In this document: one piece after another, positions 26,263 through 35,897 of the stretch
How positions within the stretch are numbered: the stretch's first letter is position 1
How the letters are laid out: the number at the start of each line of letters is the position of its first letter
Source of the DNA: Azospirillum sp. TSA2s
GTDB taxonomy: Bacteria > Pseudomonadota > Alphaproteobacteria > Azospirillales > Azospirillaceae
Reading direction: 5' to 3'
Assembly (NCBI RefSeq): GCF_004923315.1
Contig: NZ_CP039645.1
Span: 1 to 64,000 of the forward strand
Length of the DNA: 64,000 nucleotides
The notes under the pieces: generated by a model
Databases searched by the model: none
Seen by the model: only the letters and a program-made list of their open reading frames with translations
Told to the model about the DNA's origin: nothing
Position numbers and translations under genes: made by a program

Positions 26263-26940
26263 ATGCGCGATCCCGATGTCGCACCGAATGTTTTCGCCTC
26301 CGATGCCCCTGCCTTCTACGAGCGCGCCCGCCGGTTCGAGACCGGGTTGAGCCGGGCCGGTCTGGGGCTGGTGCCCAAGCTGGGGCGGCGGGCCAGCGAT
26401 GCGCTGCTCGCCCGGCTGCTGCGGCTGCTGGCCGAGCGGCATCCGCGTGCCTTCGAGGCGCTGCGCGAGATGCCGGACGCCCGCGTGCTGATCGAACCGG
26501 TGGACGCGCCGGTCGCCCTGCTGATGCGTGTCGGACATGATCTGTCGCTGCATGCCCTGCCCCGTGGGGTCGACGGTGTGGACGAGACGGGGGCCGACGC
26601 GGTGGTCCGGGGGCCTTATGCCCGGCTGCTCGACCTGCTGGAGGGACGGATCGACGGCGATGCGCTGTTCTTCCGGCGCGAACTGAGCATTTCCGGCGAC
26701 ACCGCGCTGATCCTGGCATTGCGCAACACGCTGGATGGCGAGGAGGAGATGGATCTGGTCGCCGACGCCGCTTCCATCGCCGGGCCGCTGGCCCGCGCCC
26801 TGCCGGTGCTGCGGCGCAATGCCGGGCCGGTGCTGGACCGGATCGAGGCGGCGCGCCGGCTGCTGCCGCCGCCGTTGCGGCGGGGGATCGAGCGGGTGGA
26901 GGCGCGCATCACCGGGGTGCTGCCGGGCACGAGGGCCTAA
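26263..26940 (+). CDS. ubiT: UbiT, SCP2-domain protein for anaerobic ubiquinone synthesis
   Basis: 225 residues. The central SCP2-like lipid-binding domain is recognised by VRGPYARLLDLLEGRIDGDA and FFRRELSISGDTALILALRN, the same blocks as E. coli UbiT (YhbT). UbiT is a lipid-binding accessory protein that, with UbiU and UbiV, supports oxygen-independent ubiquinone synthesis. The gene lies 6 bases upstream of ubiU and is first in the operon behind an FNR-family site. The N-terminal about 40 residues are longer than in the E. coli protein. Confidence 0.87.
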   Translation: MRDPDVAPNVFASDAPAFYERARRFETGLSRAGLGLVPKLGRRASDALLARLLRLLAERHPRAFEALREMPDARVLIEPVDAPVALLMRVGHDLSLHALPRGVDGVDETGADAVVRGPYARLLDLLEGRIDGDALFFRRELSISGDTALILALRNTLDGEEEMDLVADAASIAGPLARALPVLRRNAGPVLDRIEAARRLLPPPLRRGIERVEARITGVLPGTRA

Positions 26941-26946
26941 GGAATC

Positions 26947-27945
26947 ATGGACAATTTCGAGCTGATCTGCCCGGCGGGGACGCCGGCCGCGCTGCGCGCC
27001 GCCGTCGATGCCGGGGCCGATGCCGTCTATCTCGGCTTCCGGGACGAAACCAACGCCCGCAATTTTCCGGGGCTGAACTTCACCCGGCAGGATGTCGCCG
27101 ACGCGGTGGATTACGCCCATGCGCGCCGCGTCGAGGTCTATGTCGCCATCAACACCTATCCGCAGGCGGGCAATCTCGGCCCCTGGCAGAAGGCGGTGGA
27201 CGATGCGGCGCGGTTGAAGGTGGATGCCGTCATCCTGGCCGATCCGGGGCTGCTGGCCTATGCCGCCAAGCGGCATCCCGACCTGCGGCTGCACCTGTCG
27301 GTCCAGGCCTCCGCCGCCAATGTCGAGGCGATCCGGCTGTACCGCGATGCCTTCGGCGTGCGGCGCGTCGTGCTGCCGCGCGTGCTGACGGTGCCGGAAA
27401 TCGCCAAGCTGAACGCCGAGATCGACATCGAGACCGAGGTGTTCGTCTTCGGCGGGCTCTGCCCGATGGCGGAGGGGCGCTGTTCGCTGTCCTCCTACGC
27501 CACCGGCCTGTCGCCCAACAAGCAGGGCGTCTGTTCGCCGGCCAACCATGTCCGCTACGAGCAGCGGGGCGGCGCGCTGGCCTCCACGCTGGGCGGCTTC
27601 ACCATCAACGTGTTCGGCGAGGCCGAGCAGGCCGGCTATCCGACGCTGTGCAAGGGCCGCTTCGTCGCTGGTGACGGCGTCGGGGAGGGGCCGGCCTATC
27701 TGTTCGAGGAGCCGACCAGCCTGAACGCGATGGACCTGCTGCCGGAACTGAAGGCGGCCGGCGTGCGGGCGCTGAAGATCGAGGGACGGCAGCGCGGCAA
27801 GGCCTATATCGCCGCGGTGGTGCGTGCCTATCGCGAGGCGCTGGAGAGTTTCGCCGCCGGGCGGCCGGTGTCGCACATCGATCTGCAGGCGATGGTCGAG
27901 GGCGGGACCCAGACCACCGGTGCCTATACCCGCGGATGGCGGTGA
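26947..27945 (+). CDS. ubiU: UbiU, U32 peptidase-like O2-independent ubiquinone hydroxylation protein
   Basis: 332 residues, U32 family. Blocks include LICPAGTPAALRAAVDAGAD, AVYLGFRDETNARNFPGLNF and LHLSVQASAANVEAI. The four Cys expected for the [4Fe-4S] cluster are seen in FGGLCPMAEGRCSL, NKQGVCSPANHV and PTLCKGRF. UbiU forms a complex with UbiV that hydroxylates ubiquinone precursors without O2, using prephenate as oxygen source in E. coli. It would supply quinone for the nap and nos electron chains encoded nearby. Confidence 0.93.
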   Translation: MDNFELICPAGTPAALRAAVDAGADAVYLGFRDETNARNFPGLNFTRQDVADAVDYAHARRVEVYVAINTYPQAGNLGPWQKAVDDAARLKVDAVILADPGLLAYAAKRHPDLRLHLSVQASAANVEAIRLYRDAFGVRRVVLPRVLTVPEIAKLNAEIDIETEVFVFGGLCPMAEGRCSLSSYATGLSPNKQGVCSPANHVRYEQRGGALASTLGGFTINVFGEAEQAGYPTLCKGRFVAGDGVGEGPAYLFEEPTSLNAMDLLPELKAAGVRALKIEGRQRGKAYIAAVVRAYREALESFAAGRPVSHIDLQAMVEGGTQTTGAYTRGWR

Positions 27946-27958
27946 GGAGTTTTACGGA

Positions 27959-28870
27959 ATGACTGCGTCACTCACTTTGGGGCCGGTGCTGTTCAACTGG
28001 CCGGTCGACCGCTGGCGCGACTTCTACGCCCGCATCGCCGACGAGGCGCCGGTGGACACGGTGATCGTCGGCGAGATCGTCTGCTTCAAGCGGGCGCCCT
28101 TCTTCGCCGAGGCGATGGGGGACGTGATCGAACGGCTGAGCGCCGCCGGCAAGACGGTGTGGCTCGCCAGCCCGATCCTGGTCGGCAGCGAGCGCGAACG
28201 GGCGGCGATGCGCGATCTGGTGGAGTCCGATGCCGGGCTGCCCGACGGCGGGCTGATCGAGGCGAACGACATGGGGGCGCTGGCCCTGCTGGCCGGGCGG
28301 CCCCATGCGGTCGGGCCGACGATCAACGTCTACAACGAGGCGACGCTGGGCTGGATGGCCGGGCGCGGCGCGGTGGCGGTGTCGCTGCCGGCGGAACTGC
28401 CGGCGGCCACCGTCGCGGTGCTGGCCAAGGCCGGGCGGGACCTGGGGGTGGAGACCGAGGTGCAGGTCTGGGGACGGGCGCCGCTCGCCATCTCGGCCCG
28501 CTGCTATCACGCGCGCGCCCATGGGCTGCACAAGGACGGCTGCCAGTTCGTCTGCGGCAACGACCCGGACGGCATGCCGGTGACGACGATGGACGGCCAG
28601 CCGTTCCTGACCGTCAACGGGACGCAGACGATGTCGCACGGCTGTTTGTGCCTGGCGGCGGAGATGAATGAGTTGGTGGAGATGGGGGTTTCGCGCTTCC
28701 GCCTGTCGCCGCAGGCGATGGACATGGTGCGCGTCGCCGAGGCGTTCCGGGCGGTGCTGGATGGGCAGCGCGACGGGGCGGAGGTCGCCGCGGAACTGGG
28801 CGGGCTGATCGACGCGCCGCTGGTGAACGGGTTCTACCACGACACCGCGGGGGCGCTGCGGGTGGCGTGA
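27959..28870 (+). CDS. ubiV: UbiV, partner of UbiU
   Basis: 303 residues, U32 family, shorter than UbiU as usual. Motifs are LGPVLFNWPVDRWRDFYARI, TVIVGEIVCFKRAPFF (Cys42) and SARCYHARAHGLHKDGCQFV plus CGND, which supply the four cluster Cys; SHGCLCLAAEMNEL follows. The start at 27959 lies 13 bases after the ubiU stop. The operon ends here; a GC-rich inverted repeat follows. Confidence 0.93.
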   Translation: MTASLTLGPVLFNWPVDRWRDFYARIADEAPVDTVIVGEIVCFKRAPFFAEAMGDVIERLSAAGKTVWLASPILVGSERERAAMRDLVESDAGLPDGGLIEANDMGALALLAGRPHAVGPTINVYNEATLGWMAGRGAVAVSLPAELPAATVAVLAKAGRDLGVETEVQVWGRAPLAISARCYHARAHGLHKDGCQFVCGNDPDGMPVTTMDGQPFLTVNGTQTMSHGCLCLAAEMNELVEMGVSRFRLSPQAMDMVRVAEAFRAVLDGQRDGAEVAAELGGLIDAPLVNGFYHDTAGALRVA

Positions 28871-28892
28871 GGGGGGGCTTTGCGAAGTTAGA

Positions 28893-28998
28893 CCCCCACC
28901 CTAACCCTCCCCCGCTGGGCGGGGGAGGGGATCAAGTGCTTGTTCGGAAAAGTAACAGCAGTCCCTCCCCCGCCCAGCGGGGGAGGCTAGGTGGGGGC
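28893..28998. repeat. GC-rich palindromic element between ubiV and tatE
   Basis: Two near-perfect inverted arms of about 36 bases (left includes CCTCCCCCGCTGGGCGGGGG, right includes CCCCCGCCCAGCGGGGGAGG), separated by about 33 bases of AT-richer sequence. Each arm is itself palindromic. It sits between the convergent ubiTUV and nos operons and probably terminates both. It is unrelated in sequence to the 10502/16835/19567 family. Confidence 0.82.
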
Positions 28999-29017
28999 AT
29001 CGTCAGCCGGCGCCTTG

Positions 29018-29182
29018 TCACGCGATCGGCTTGCGATCCTCGTCCTCGTCCTTCAGGCCGGCCTTGAAGCTCTTGATGCCCTTGGCGAAGTCGCCCATCA
29101 CGGACGGCAGCTTGCCGGCGCCGAACAGCAGGAGGACGACCAGCAGCACGATGGCCCAGTGGAACAGGCTGAAGCTTCCCAT
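29018..29182 (-). CDS. tatE: TatA/TatE family twin-arginine translocase subunit
   Basis: 54 residues. One N-terminal membrane helix ([20 protein letters not shown]) is followed by the amphipathic helix ([16 protein letters not shown]) and a short acidic tail ([11 protein letters not shown]). FGAGKLP is the conserved TatA/E hinge. It is the last gene of the nos operon, 18 bases after nosX. NosZ (35880) and NosX carry RR signal peptides, so this subunit most likely supports export of NosZ during denitrification. A truncated TatA/E of this size is seen in other nos clusters. Confidence 0.88.
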   Translation of the reverse strand: MGSFSLFHWAIVLLVVLLLFGAGKLPSVMGDFAKGIKSFKAGLKDEDEDRKPIA

Positions 29183-29200
29183 GACGATGATCCGATCTCT

Positions 29201-30211
29201 TTAAGCCGGCAGCCGCAGGATGCGGCCGTCGGGATGGGTGAAGCGGGCGGTGACGCCGGGATAGGCGGCCAGGATGGCCGGAACCCGATCCGCCGGCACC
29301 ACCGACAGCGCGGTCGACAGGGCGTCGGCCGTCGTGGCGTCCGGTGCCTGCACGGTAACCGCCAGCCACTGGGCGGCGCAAGTGCCGCTCGCCGGGTCGA
29401 ACAGGTGGGTGAAACGGCCCGCCGTGTCGAAACGGGTGCCGTATCCGCCAGAGGTCGCCATCGCGCCGTCGGTCAGTTCGACCGTGGCGGTGGTGCGGTC
29501 CGGGTTGCCGGGATCGGCGAGGCCGACGGTCCAGGGACGGCCGGAGGGGTGATGCCCCAGCGCGCGCAGCTCGCCCATGTCGACCAGCACATGCTCCAGA
29601 CCTTCCGCCTTCAGCCGTTCGGTGACGCGGTCGGTGATGTAGCCCTGGGCGATGCCGTTCAAGGTCACCGCCATGCCGCCGGCGGCGAAGGCGATGCGGT
29701 CGGGCTCCACCCGCAGGGCGCGGACATCGACCAGCGCGCGGGCGGCGCGGACGGCACCCGCCGGCGGGCCGGCGGGGTCGGCGTCCGGGCGCTCGAAATG
29801 GCCGGCATAGAGCTGCCACAGCGGCTGCACCGTGGGATCGAAGGCGCCGCCGGTGTTGCGGGCGGCGGCGGCGGCCTCGGAGAGAAGCCGCACGAGGTCG
29901 GCGGGGGGCGAGTCCAGCACGCCGTCGCGGTTGAGGCGGCGCAACGCGGAGTCGGCGCGGTAGAGGCTGAAGACACGCTCCAGACGGGCGACTTCCTCCA
30001 GGCTCAGCGCGATCAGGCGGTCGGCTTCGGCCGGGTCGGGATGGGCGATGCTCAGGCTGGCGTCGGCGCCGAGCGCCACGCCGCGCCAGACGCGGACGGG
30101 AACTCCTTCAGCGCGCAGCAGGCGGTGCGGCAACAGCGAGAGGCCGGCGGCGACGGCGCCGATGGCGAGGAAGCGGCGTCTGGCCAGGGGACGGGTGAAG
30201 ACGGTCTGCAT
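29201..30211 (-). CDS. nosX: NosX, ApbE-type FMN transferase for NosR
   Basis: 336 residues with a twin-arginine signal (ARRRFLAIGAVAAG). The ApbE/flavin transferase family is seen in VFSLYRADSALRRLNRDG, FDPTVQPLWQLYAGHF, LNGIAQGYITDRVTERLKAE, VDMGELRALGHHPSGRPW and TSGGYGTRFDTAGRFTHLFD. It attaches FMN covalently to a Thr of the periplasmic domain of NosR, which sustains N2O reduction. The start overlaps the nosL stop by one base (TGATG). Confidence 0.9.
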   Translation of the reverse strand: MQTVFTRPLARRRFLAIGAVAAGLSLLPHRLLRAEGVPVRVWRGVALGADASLSIAHPDPAEADRLIALSLEEVARLERVFSLYRADSALRRLNRDGVLDSPPADLVRLLSEAAAAARNTGGAFDPTVQPLWQLYAGHFERPDADPAGPPAGAVRAARALVDVRALRVEPDRIAFAAGGMAVTLNGIAQGYITDRVTERLKAEGLEHVLVDMGELRALGHHPSGRPWTVGLADPGNPDRTTATVELTDGAMATSGGYGTRFDTAGRFTHLFDPASGTCAAQWLAVTVQAPDATTADALSTALSVVPADRVPAILAAYPGVTARFTHPDGRILRLPA

Positions 30212-30744
30212 CAATGCTCTCCCTCGGCCATGGTGGCGGCGGGCGGGGCGAGGATCTGGTCCTCGGGCACGTCGGCGAAGCGCAGGACCTTGCCGCCGTT
30301 GGCCTGGGCGAAGCGCTCGGCCGCCGATTTGTCGGAGAAGGGATAGGGTTCGGCGTCGCCCATGCCACCGCGGAGCTTGCTGCCGAGGACGTACCACGCC
30401 TGGCGCGCTTCGACCCAGGCGGTCATGTCGGGGGCGGCGGGATCGGTCGCCTTGGCCACGTCGGTGACATAGATCGCGCTGATCTCCTTCGGCTCCTCCG
30501 GCAGCATGGTGAAGGCGAAGGTGTCGCGGACGGAGGACAGCCAGATCGGCCGCGCTTCCCCCTTCACCAGGATCTGGCCCTTGGGACCGGGATGGTCGGC
30601 GAGGTTCATGCCGCAGTAATGGCCGACGGCGTCGGCGGTCAGGGTGACCGGCGGCGGCGGAGCGATCTCCGCCTTCTCCTGCTTGCAGGCGGCGAGCGGC
30701 AGCAGCAGGGCGGCGGCGAGAAGGGCGGTTCGCAGGGTACGCAT
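30211..30744 (-). CDS. nosL: NosL, copper-binding outer-membrane lipoprotein
   Basis: 177 residues. Lipobox LPLAAC with Cys20. The CGMNLADHPGPKGQI motif (Cys/Met copper ligands) and the ending block SDKSAAERFAQANGGKVLRF are typical of NosL, a Cu(I) carrier that feeds the CuZ cluster of NosZ. The start overlaps the nosY stop (TGATG). Confidence 0.92.
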   Translation of the reverse strand: MRTLRTALLAAALLLPLAACKQEKAEIAPPPPVTLTADAVGHYCGMNLADHPGPKGQILVKGEARPIWLSSVRDTFAFTMLPEEPKEISAIYVTDVAKATDPAAPDMTAWVEARQAWYVLGSKLRGGMGDAEPYPFSDKSAAERFAQANGGKVLRFADVPEDQILAPPAATMAEGEH

Positions 30745-31568
30745 CAGATCTGCTTCCTCGAAAAGAGGGCGGCGGCCAGCGCCAGCGGGGCGGCGATCCA
30801 GCCGGCCATCACCGCCAGCAGAAGCGGGACCGACAGCTGGACATGGGCGGCGAGGCCGGCAGTGCCGGCGAAGGCGCTGACGCCCTTGAAGCCGGTGAGG
30901 TTGAACAGGCGGTAGGCGTCGGCCGGGTTTGCGAGCAGCAGCCAGTTCAGCGCCTCCACCCCCAGGCCGCTGCCGCTGGCGAGGATGCCCAGCAGCGCCA
31001 TGTCGTAGAGCAGGACGAAGCCGAGCCACACCGCCACGGCGATGCCGGCCGCCGTGCCGCGGTCGCGGACGATGGTGGAGGCGAGATAGCCGAGCGCGGT
31101 GAAGGCGGCGCCCAGCATGACGCTGGACCCGATCATCGAGGCGAAGGCGCGCCAGCTTTCCGGACCGATGGCGGTGTTGCCCATGGCGAGCGCGACGCCG
31201 GCAGCGCCGTAGCCGACCACGGTCGCCAGCGCGATCACCGCGGCATGGCCGAGGAACTTGCCGAGCAGCAGCTGCCAGCGCGCCACCGGGTAGGACAGCA
31301 GCAGGGTCATGGTGCCGCGGTCGATCTCCCCCACCACGGCGTCGAAGGACAGCAGCAGGGCGATCAGCGGCAGGAGGAAGATGGTCAGGCTCGACAGGCT
31401 GACGATGGTGACCTCGACCGGGCCGACGCCGACCGTGCCGGTGGGGACGGATCCCAGGAAGCTCAGCGTCAGGGCCAGCGCGGCCATCAGCAGGGTGGTG
31501 GCGACGACCCAGCGGTTGCGGGTCGCCTCGCGCAGTTCCTTGCCGGCGACGATCAGAAGCGTGTTCAT
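30744..31568 (-). CDS. nosY: NosY, ABC permease of the NosDFY complex
   Basis: 274 residues with six hydrophobic segments. GKELREATRNRWVVATTLLM at the N-terminus, EIDRGTMTLLLSYPVARWQL and VGYGAAGVALAMG are NosY-type. With NosF and periplasmic NosD it forms the complex needed for CuZ maturation. The start overlaps nosF (ATGA). Confidence 0.93.
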   Translation of the reverse strand: MNTLLIVAGKELREATRNRWVVATTLLMAALALTLSFLGSVPTGTVGVGPVEVTIVSLSSLTIFLLPLIALLLSFDAVVGEIDRGTMTLLLSYPVARWQLLLGKFLGHAAVIALATVVGYGAAGVALAMGNTAIGPESWRAFASMIGSSVMLGAAFTALGYLASTIVRDRGTAAGIAVAVWLGFVLLYDMALLGILASGSGLGVEALNWLLLANPADAYRLFNLTGFKGVSAFAGTAGLAAHVQLSVPLLLAVMAGWIAAPLALAAALFSRKQI

Positions 31569-32491
31569 TCGGCGGCCTCCCGGCGCAGGAAATGGGCGTA
31601 CATCTCGTCAAGGCTGGGCTGGACGATCTCGATGTCGGCGACCGTGGGACCGTCGCAGGTGATGCGGCGGACCAGACCGACCTTGTCGTCGTTGGCGCAG
31701 GCCAGTTCGACCACGCCACCGGCCAGACGGGTCAGAGCGGCGCCCTCCCCCACCCTGGCCGCGAGTGCGTCGATGTCGTCGGTCGGCAGGGTCAGGCGGA
31801 TGCGCACCGGAAGCTGGGCGAGGCTGCGCAGGGTGGCGAGCGAGCCGTCGGCGACCTTGCGGCCGCGGTTCATCACCACGACGCGGTCGGCCTGCCCTTC
31901 CAGCTCGGTCAGGGCGTGGCTGCACAGCAGGATCGTGGTGCCCTGGTCGCGCAGTTCGGCGACGATGGCGTAGAAGCTCTGGCGCAGGGCCGGGTCGAGG
32001 CCGGTGGTCGGTTCGTCGAGGAACAGCAGCTTCGGGCCGCCGAGCAGGGACTGGGCCAGGGCCAGACGCTGGCGCATGCCCTTGGAATAGGTGGAGACGC
32101 GGCGCTTGATCGCGGCGGGTTCCAGCCCGACCTTCTCGAACAGGGCGTCGTTGCCGCGGCGCGGGGCGCCCTTCAGCCGGGCGTAGAAGTCCAGCGTTTC
32201 CCGCCCGGTCATGTTTGGGTGGAAGGCGACGTTTTCCGGCAGGAAGCCGATCTGGCGGCGGATGTGGGAGCAGGCGGCGCTGGCCGGGTCGCCGCCCAGC
32301 ACGCGGATGCGCCCCTCCGTCGGGGTGGTCAGGCCGAGCATCAGCTTGATGAGGGAGCTTTTGCCGGCGCCATTGTGGCCGACCATCGCCACGCATTCGC
32401 CGGGCGCCAGCGTCAGGTCCACGCCGCGCACCGCCTCGGTCTCGCCATAGCGCTTGGTGACGCCCTGCACCTCTGCGGTGAAGTCGGTCAT
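31565..32491 (-). CDS. nosF: NosF, ABC ATPase of the NosDFY complex
   Basis: 308 residues. Walker [10 protein letters not shown], signature STYSKGMRQRLALAQ, Walker B LLFLDEPTTG and switch LLCSHA are intact. The domain order and the C-terminal extension (RLTLPTDDIDALAARVGEGA) match NosF. Its start overlaps the nosD stop as ATGA. Confidence 0.94.
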   Translation of the reverse strand: MTDFTAEVQGVTKRYGETEAVRGVDLTLAPGECVAMVGHNGAGKSSLIKLMLGLTTPTEGRIRVLGGDPASAACSHIRRQIGFLPENVAFHPNMTGRETLDFYARLKGAPRRGNDALFEKVGLEPAAIKRRVSTYSKGMRQRLALAQSLLGGPKLLFLDEPTTGLDPALRQSFYAIVAELRDQGTTILLCSHALTELEGQADRVVVMNRGRKVADGSLATLRSLAQLPVRIRLTLPTDDIDALAARVGEGAALTRLAGGVVELACANDDKVGLVRRITCDGPTVADIEIVQPSLDEMYAHFLRREAAE

Positions 32492-33852
32492 GGCTGTTTC
32501 CTTTCGGCAGTCTGGACGGAACTTGGCATGGGAGGAGGCGCCATCAGCGGGGCGCTGTCGATCACGCCGCCGGGATGCAGGGCCGGGAACTGCTTCTGCG
32601 CCCAGCGGATCACCTGGACGCCGGGGCTGTTCATCAGCAGCTTGGCCGCCGGATATTCCCACATCACCCGGTCGACCACGTCGTTGGGGCGATAGGGCTC
32701 GTCGGAGATGCCGTCGCCGTTCAGGTCGAAGGCCGCATTGTCGGACCAGTAGTTGCCGCGCCCATTCTCCGACCAGTCGAGATAACGGGTGCCGACATAT
32801 TTGACCTGGGTGCGGTTGCCGATGAAGGCGTTGCCGGTCAGGCTGTTGCGTTCCGACCCGGCGGTGAAATGGACGCCGATCTCGCAGCCCTCGAACCGGT
32901 TGCCGGTGAAGCGGTTCTTGTTGGCGTTGTAGATGAAGACGCATTTCCAGGTGCCGCTGCGCAGACGGTCGCTCATCGCCTCGCTGTCGCGGGGGATGTC
33001 GTTGTCGGGCAGCGCCTCGCCGCTGTCGGAGACCGCGCCGGCGAAGCTGCCTTCGATCACGTTGCCTTCGATGCGCGAGCCGTTGGCGCTGTTCAGCATC
33101 AGCCCATGTTCGCGGTCGGCCTTGGAGCGGTTGTTGCGGATCAGCAGGTTGTTGGAGAACATCACCGCATAGCCGACATTGTTCCCGATGGAGACGTTGT
33201 CGGTCAGCTCGGAATCGTTCGTGTACATGTAATGGATGGCGAACCGGACACGCTCGAACCGGTTGCCGGAGAAGACGTTCTTGCGGGACGAGGTGGTGAA
33301 CAGCCCGTCGCGCCCTTCGCGCACGCTGTTGTCGAGCACACGGGTGCCCGGCGCGTTCCACAGCTGGATGCCGTTGCCGCGTTCCGACACGCGCAGGTCG
33401 GTGCGGCCGACGATGTCGTTGCGGCGGACCAGGCTGTCGGCGGCGCCCCAGATATAGATGCCGATCAGGTTGTCGCGCAGCCGGTTGTCCTCGACCACGG
33501 CGCCGCGCGCCTCCTTGCCGAGGAAGATGCCGGAATTCTGGTCGATCAGGCTGAGGCCGGAATTGCGGATCTCGAGGTTCCGCACGGTGACGTCGGGAGC
33601 GAGCACGGTGAGCGTGCTGTCCTTGCCGTTGCCGTCGATGACGGCGCCCGGTTCGCCGGTCAGGGTGACCGGGGTGCGGACCGTCAGCGGCCCGGGATGA
33701 ACGCCGGTGGCCAGCACCAGCGTGTCCCCCGGAGCCGCCGAGGCCAGCGCCGCCTGCAAACTGCCCGGTGCCACCGTCACCGTGGCGGCGGCCAGCGGTT
33801 CCGTCACCAGGGCAAGTGTGACACCGAGCAGGATGGAGAGGCGGTGACGCAT
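32488..33852 (-). CDS. nosD: NosD, periplasmic copper-chaperone-interacting beta-helix protein
   Basis: 454 residues from ATG 33852, with a signal peptide ending EPLAAA. The body is a right-handed parallel beta-helix of repeating N-x-I/V units (for example VVEDNRLRDNLIGIYIWGAA, SGNRFERVRFAIHYMYTNDS, DNVSIGNNVGYAVMFSNNLL). The C-terminus SPGVQVIRWAQKQFPALHPG is typical of NosD. It works in the periplasm with NosFY and NosL to load copper into NosZ. Confidence 0.93.
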   Translation of the reverse strand: MRHRLSILLGVTLALVTEPLAAATVTVAPGSLQAALASAAPGDTLVLATGVHPGPLTVRTPVTLTGEPGAVIDGNGKDSTLTVLAPDVTVRNLEIRNSGLSLIDQNSGIFLGKEARGAVVEDNRLRDNLIGIYIWGAADSLVRRNDIVGRTDLRVSERGNGIQLWNAPGTRVLDNSVREGRDGLFTTSSRKNVFSGNRFERVRFAIHYMYTNDSELTDNVSIGNNVGYAVMFSNNLLIRNNRSKADREHGLMLNSANGSRIEGNVIEGSFAGAVSDSGEALPDNDIPRDSEAMSDRLRSGTWKCVFIYNANKNRFTGNRFEGCEIGVHFTAGSERNSLTGNAFIGNRTQVKYVGTRYLDWSENGRGNYWSDNAAFDLNGDGISDEPYRPNDVVDRVMWEYPAAKLLMNSPGVQVIRWAQKQFPALHPGGVIDSAPLMAPPPMPSSVQTAERKQP

Positions 33853-33930
33853 GGGGTGCTCTCGGAACTGTGACGAGTGCCCCACCCGCCCCCGCCCCTG
33901 GAGGGGTGGAGGCGGGTGGAGCGTCGCGGG

Positions 33931-35880
33931 TCAGGTGGAGGACGGCTCGACGATCATGCGGCCGGCCATTTCCATGTGCAGAGCATGGCAGAACCACTGG
34001 CAATAATACCAGTGCACGCCCGGACGGTCGGCGGTGAAGGTGACCGAGGCGGTCGCCTGCGGGCCGACTTCCATGCAGACGCCGTGGTTGGTGATGCTGA
34101 AGCCGTGGGTCAGGTCGTCGATGTCGTCCATGTTGGTCACATAGACGGTCACCTCGTCACCCTGCTTGACCGTGAACTCCTCCAGACCGAAGGCCGGGGC
34201 ACGCTGCCACATGTAGACGCGGACCTTCTTGCCGTCGCGGATGACCTTGGTGTCATCCTCCAGCACCACGCCGTCCTTCTTGGCCTGCTGGCGCGCCTCT
34301 TCCCACATCGGGTCGTTGCGGTCGTAGACCGAGCGCGGGTTCACCTTGGAGCGGTGGACGATCAGCGTGTCGTGCGGCTCGGCGAAGGTCGGGCCGTCAT
34401 GCACCACCCGCATCTCGTCGCCGGAGATGTCGATCAGCTGGTCGTTCTCCGGCTTCAGCGGGCCGACGTTGAGGAAGCGGTCCTTGGAGAACTTGTTCAG
34501 CGACACCAGCCACTTGCCGTCGGCCTCCTTGGTCTCGCCCATGGAGGTGTGGTTGTGGCCGGGCTGATACTGGACGTCCAGCTTCTGGACGATCGGGTCG
34601 ACCTTCTCGCCCTTGTAGGCACGCCGCGCCTTGTCGATGTTCCACTTCACCAGCTGGCTGTCGAGGAACAGGGTGGTGTAGGCGTTGCCGCGGCCGTCAT
34701 AGGCGGTGTGGAGAGGCCCGAGGCCCAGCTGCGGCTCGGCGACGACGACGTCGCGCGGCTTGATCTTGTCGTCGAACAGGTCATCCAGCAGGCGCACGTC
34801 GAACACGGTGACGGTCGGCGACAGCTTGCCGTTCACGGTGACGTGGATGCCGTCCGGAGCGGCGTTGATGCCGTGCGGGTTGGCGGGCACCGGGATGTAG
34901 CGGGTGAAGGCGCTGCCGTGGCGGCCGTCGACCACCGGCACGCCGTTCACCAACGGGATCTTGCCGGACTTCACCGCCTCGTCGATGCGCTTCAGGTTGA
35001 AGACGACGACCCAATCCTGCTCGGCGCTGGTCATCTCCGCCGCGGTGACGCCCTCTTCGGAGTCGTAGCAGGTGGAGAAGGCGTATTTGCCCTGATAGTC
35101 GGCGTCGGTGTTGTCGAGGTTGCCGTCGACCCAGACCTGCCACGCGATCTTCATCGTGTCGCCGTCGATGGCGGTGAAGTGCGACTTGTAGGCCTTCGTG
35201 TTGGTCAGGTCGCGGCCATCATTCGGGGTCGGCACGCGCTGTTCGCCGTTGGCGAAGACATAGCCGGTGCGCGGGTAGCGCTGCGGACGCAGACCGTGGA
35301 TGGCGGCGGCGTTCGGGATCTCGATGATGGTGTCGGTCTTCATGATGTCGCAGCGGATGCGCGCGACACGGGTGTTGGCCTTGTCGTTGATGAAGATGTA
35401 ACGGCCGTCATAGGTGCCGTCGGTGAAGGACATGTGCGGGTGGTGGGCGTCGCCGTTCAGATAGATGCCGCCGCGCGTCTCCAGGAACTTCTTGGTTTCC
35501 GGGAGCATGTGCTCGGTCAGGATCTTCCGGCTTTCGTTGGTCAGACCCCAGCCGGTGGCGGAGCAGCGGTTGAACACCGGAATGCGCATCAATTCGCGCA
35601 TCGACGGCAGGCCGAGGATGCGGACTTCGCCCGAATGCCCGCCGGAATGGAAGGCGTAATATTCGTCGAGATCGCCCGGCTTCACCTCGGCGTTCTGATG
35701 GCCGGCCTGGGCGTTGGCCGCCAGGGCTTCGGTGGCACCGAACAGGGCGCTGCCCGCGATGCCGCCGGCGGTCGCACCGCCGACCGCGCCGGTCAGCCCG
35801 GCAAGCGCCGCGGCCTTCGCCGTTCCGCCCAGTAGAGCACGGCGGTTGACGCCTGCCGTGTTGTTGGTCTCACTCGACAT
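33931..35880 (-). CDS. nosZ: Nitrous-oxide reductase
   Basis: 649 residues from ATG 35880 (AAGGAG eight bases upstream). The twin-arginine signal ([18 protein letters not shown]) marks a clade I, Tat-exported enzyme. The seven-bladed propeller holding the CuZ centre contains [18 protein letters not shown] and [17 protein letters not shown]. The C-terminal cupredoxin holds the CuA site [12 protein letters not shown], with Cys627, Cys631, His635 and Met638. It reduces N2O to N2 in the periplasm. It is the second gene of the nos operon, with two small hairpins in the 86-base gap after nosR. Confidence 0.97.
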   Translation of the reverse strand: MSSETNNTAGVNRRALLGGTAKAAALAGLTGAVGGATAGGIAGSALFGATEALAANAQAGHQNAEVKPGDLDEYYAFHSGGHSGEVRILGLPSMRELMRIPVFNRCSATGWGLTNESRKILTEHMLPETKKFLETRGGIYLNGDAHHPHMSFTDGTYDGRYIFINDKANTRVARIRCDIMKTDTIIEIPNAAAIHGLRPQRYPRTGYVFANGEQRVPTPNDGRDLTNTKAYKSHFTAIDGDTMKIAWQVWVDGNLDNTDADYQGKYAFSTCYDSEEGVTAAEMTSAEQDWVVVFNLKRIDEAVKSGKIPLVNGVPVVDGRHGSAFTRYIPVPANPHGINAAPDGIHVTVNGKLSPTVTVFDVRLLDDLFDDKIKPRDVVVAEPQLGLGPLHTAYDGRGNAYTTLFLDSQLVKWNIDKARRAYKGEKVDPIVQKLDVQYQPGHNHTSMGETKEADGKWLVSLNKFSKDRFLNVGPLKPENDQLIDISGDEMRVVHDGPTFAEPHDTLIVHRSKVNPRSVYDRNDPMWEEARQQAKKDGVVLEDDTKVIRDGKKVRVYMWQRAPAFGLEEFTVKQGDEVTVYVTNMDDIDDLTHGFSITNHGVCMEVGPQATASVTFTADRPGVHWYYCQWFCHALHMEMAGRMIVEPSST

Positions 35881-35897
35881 AGTCTGCTCCTTCGCTG

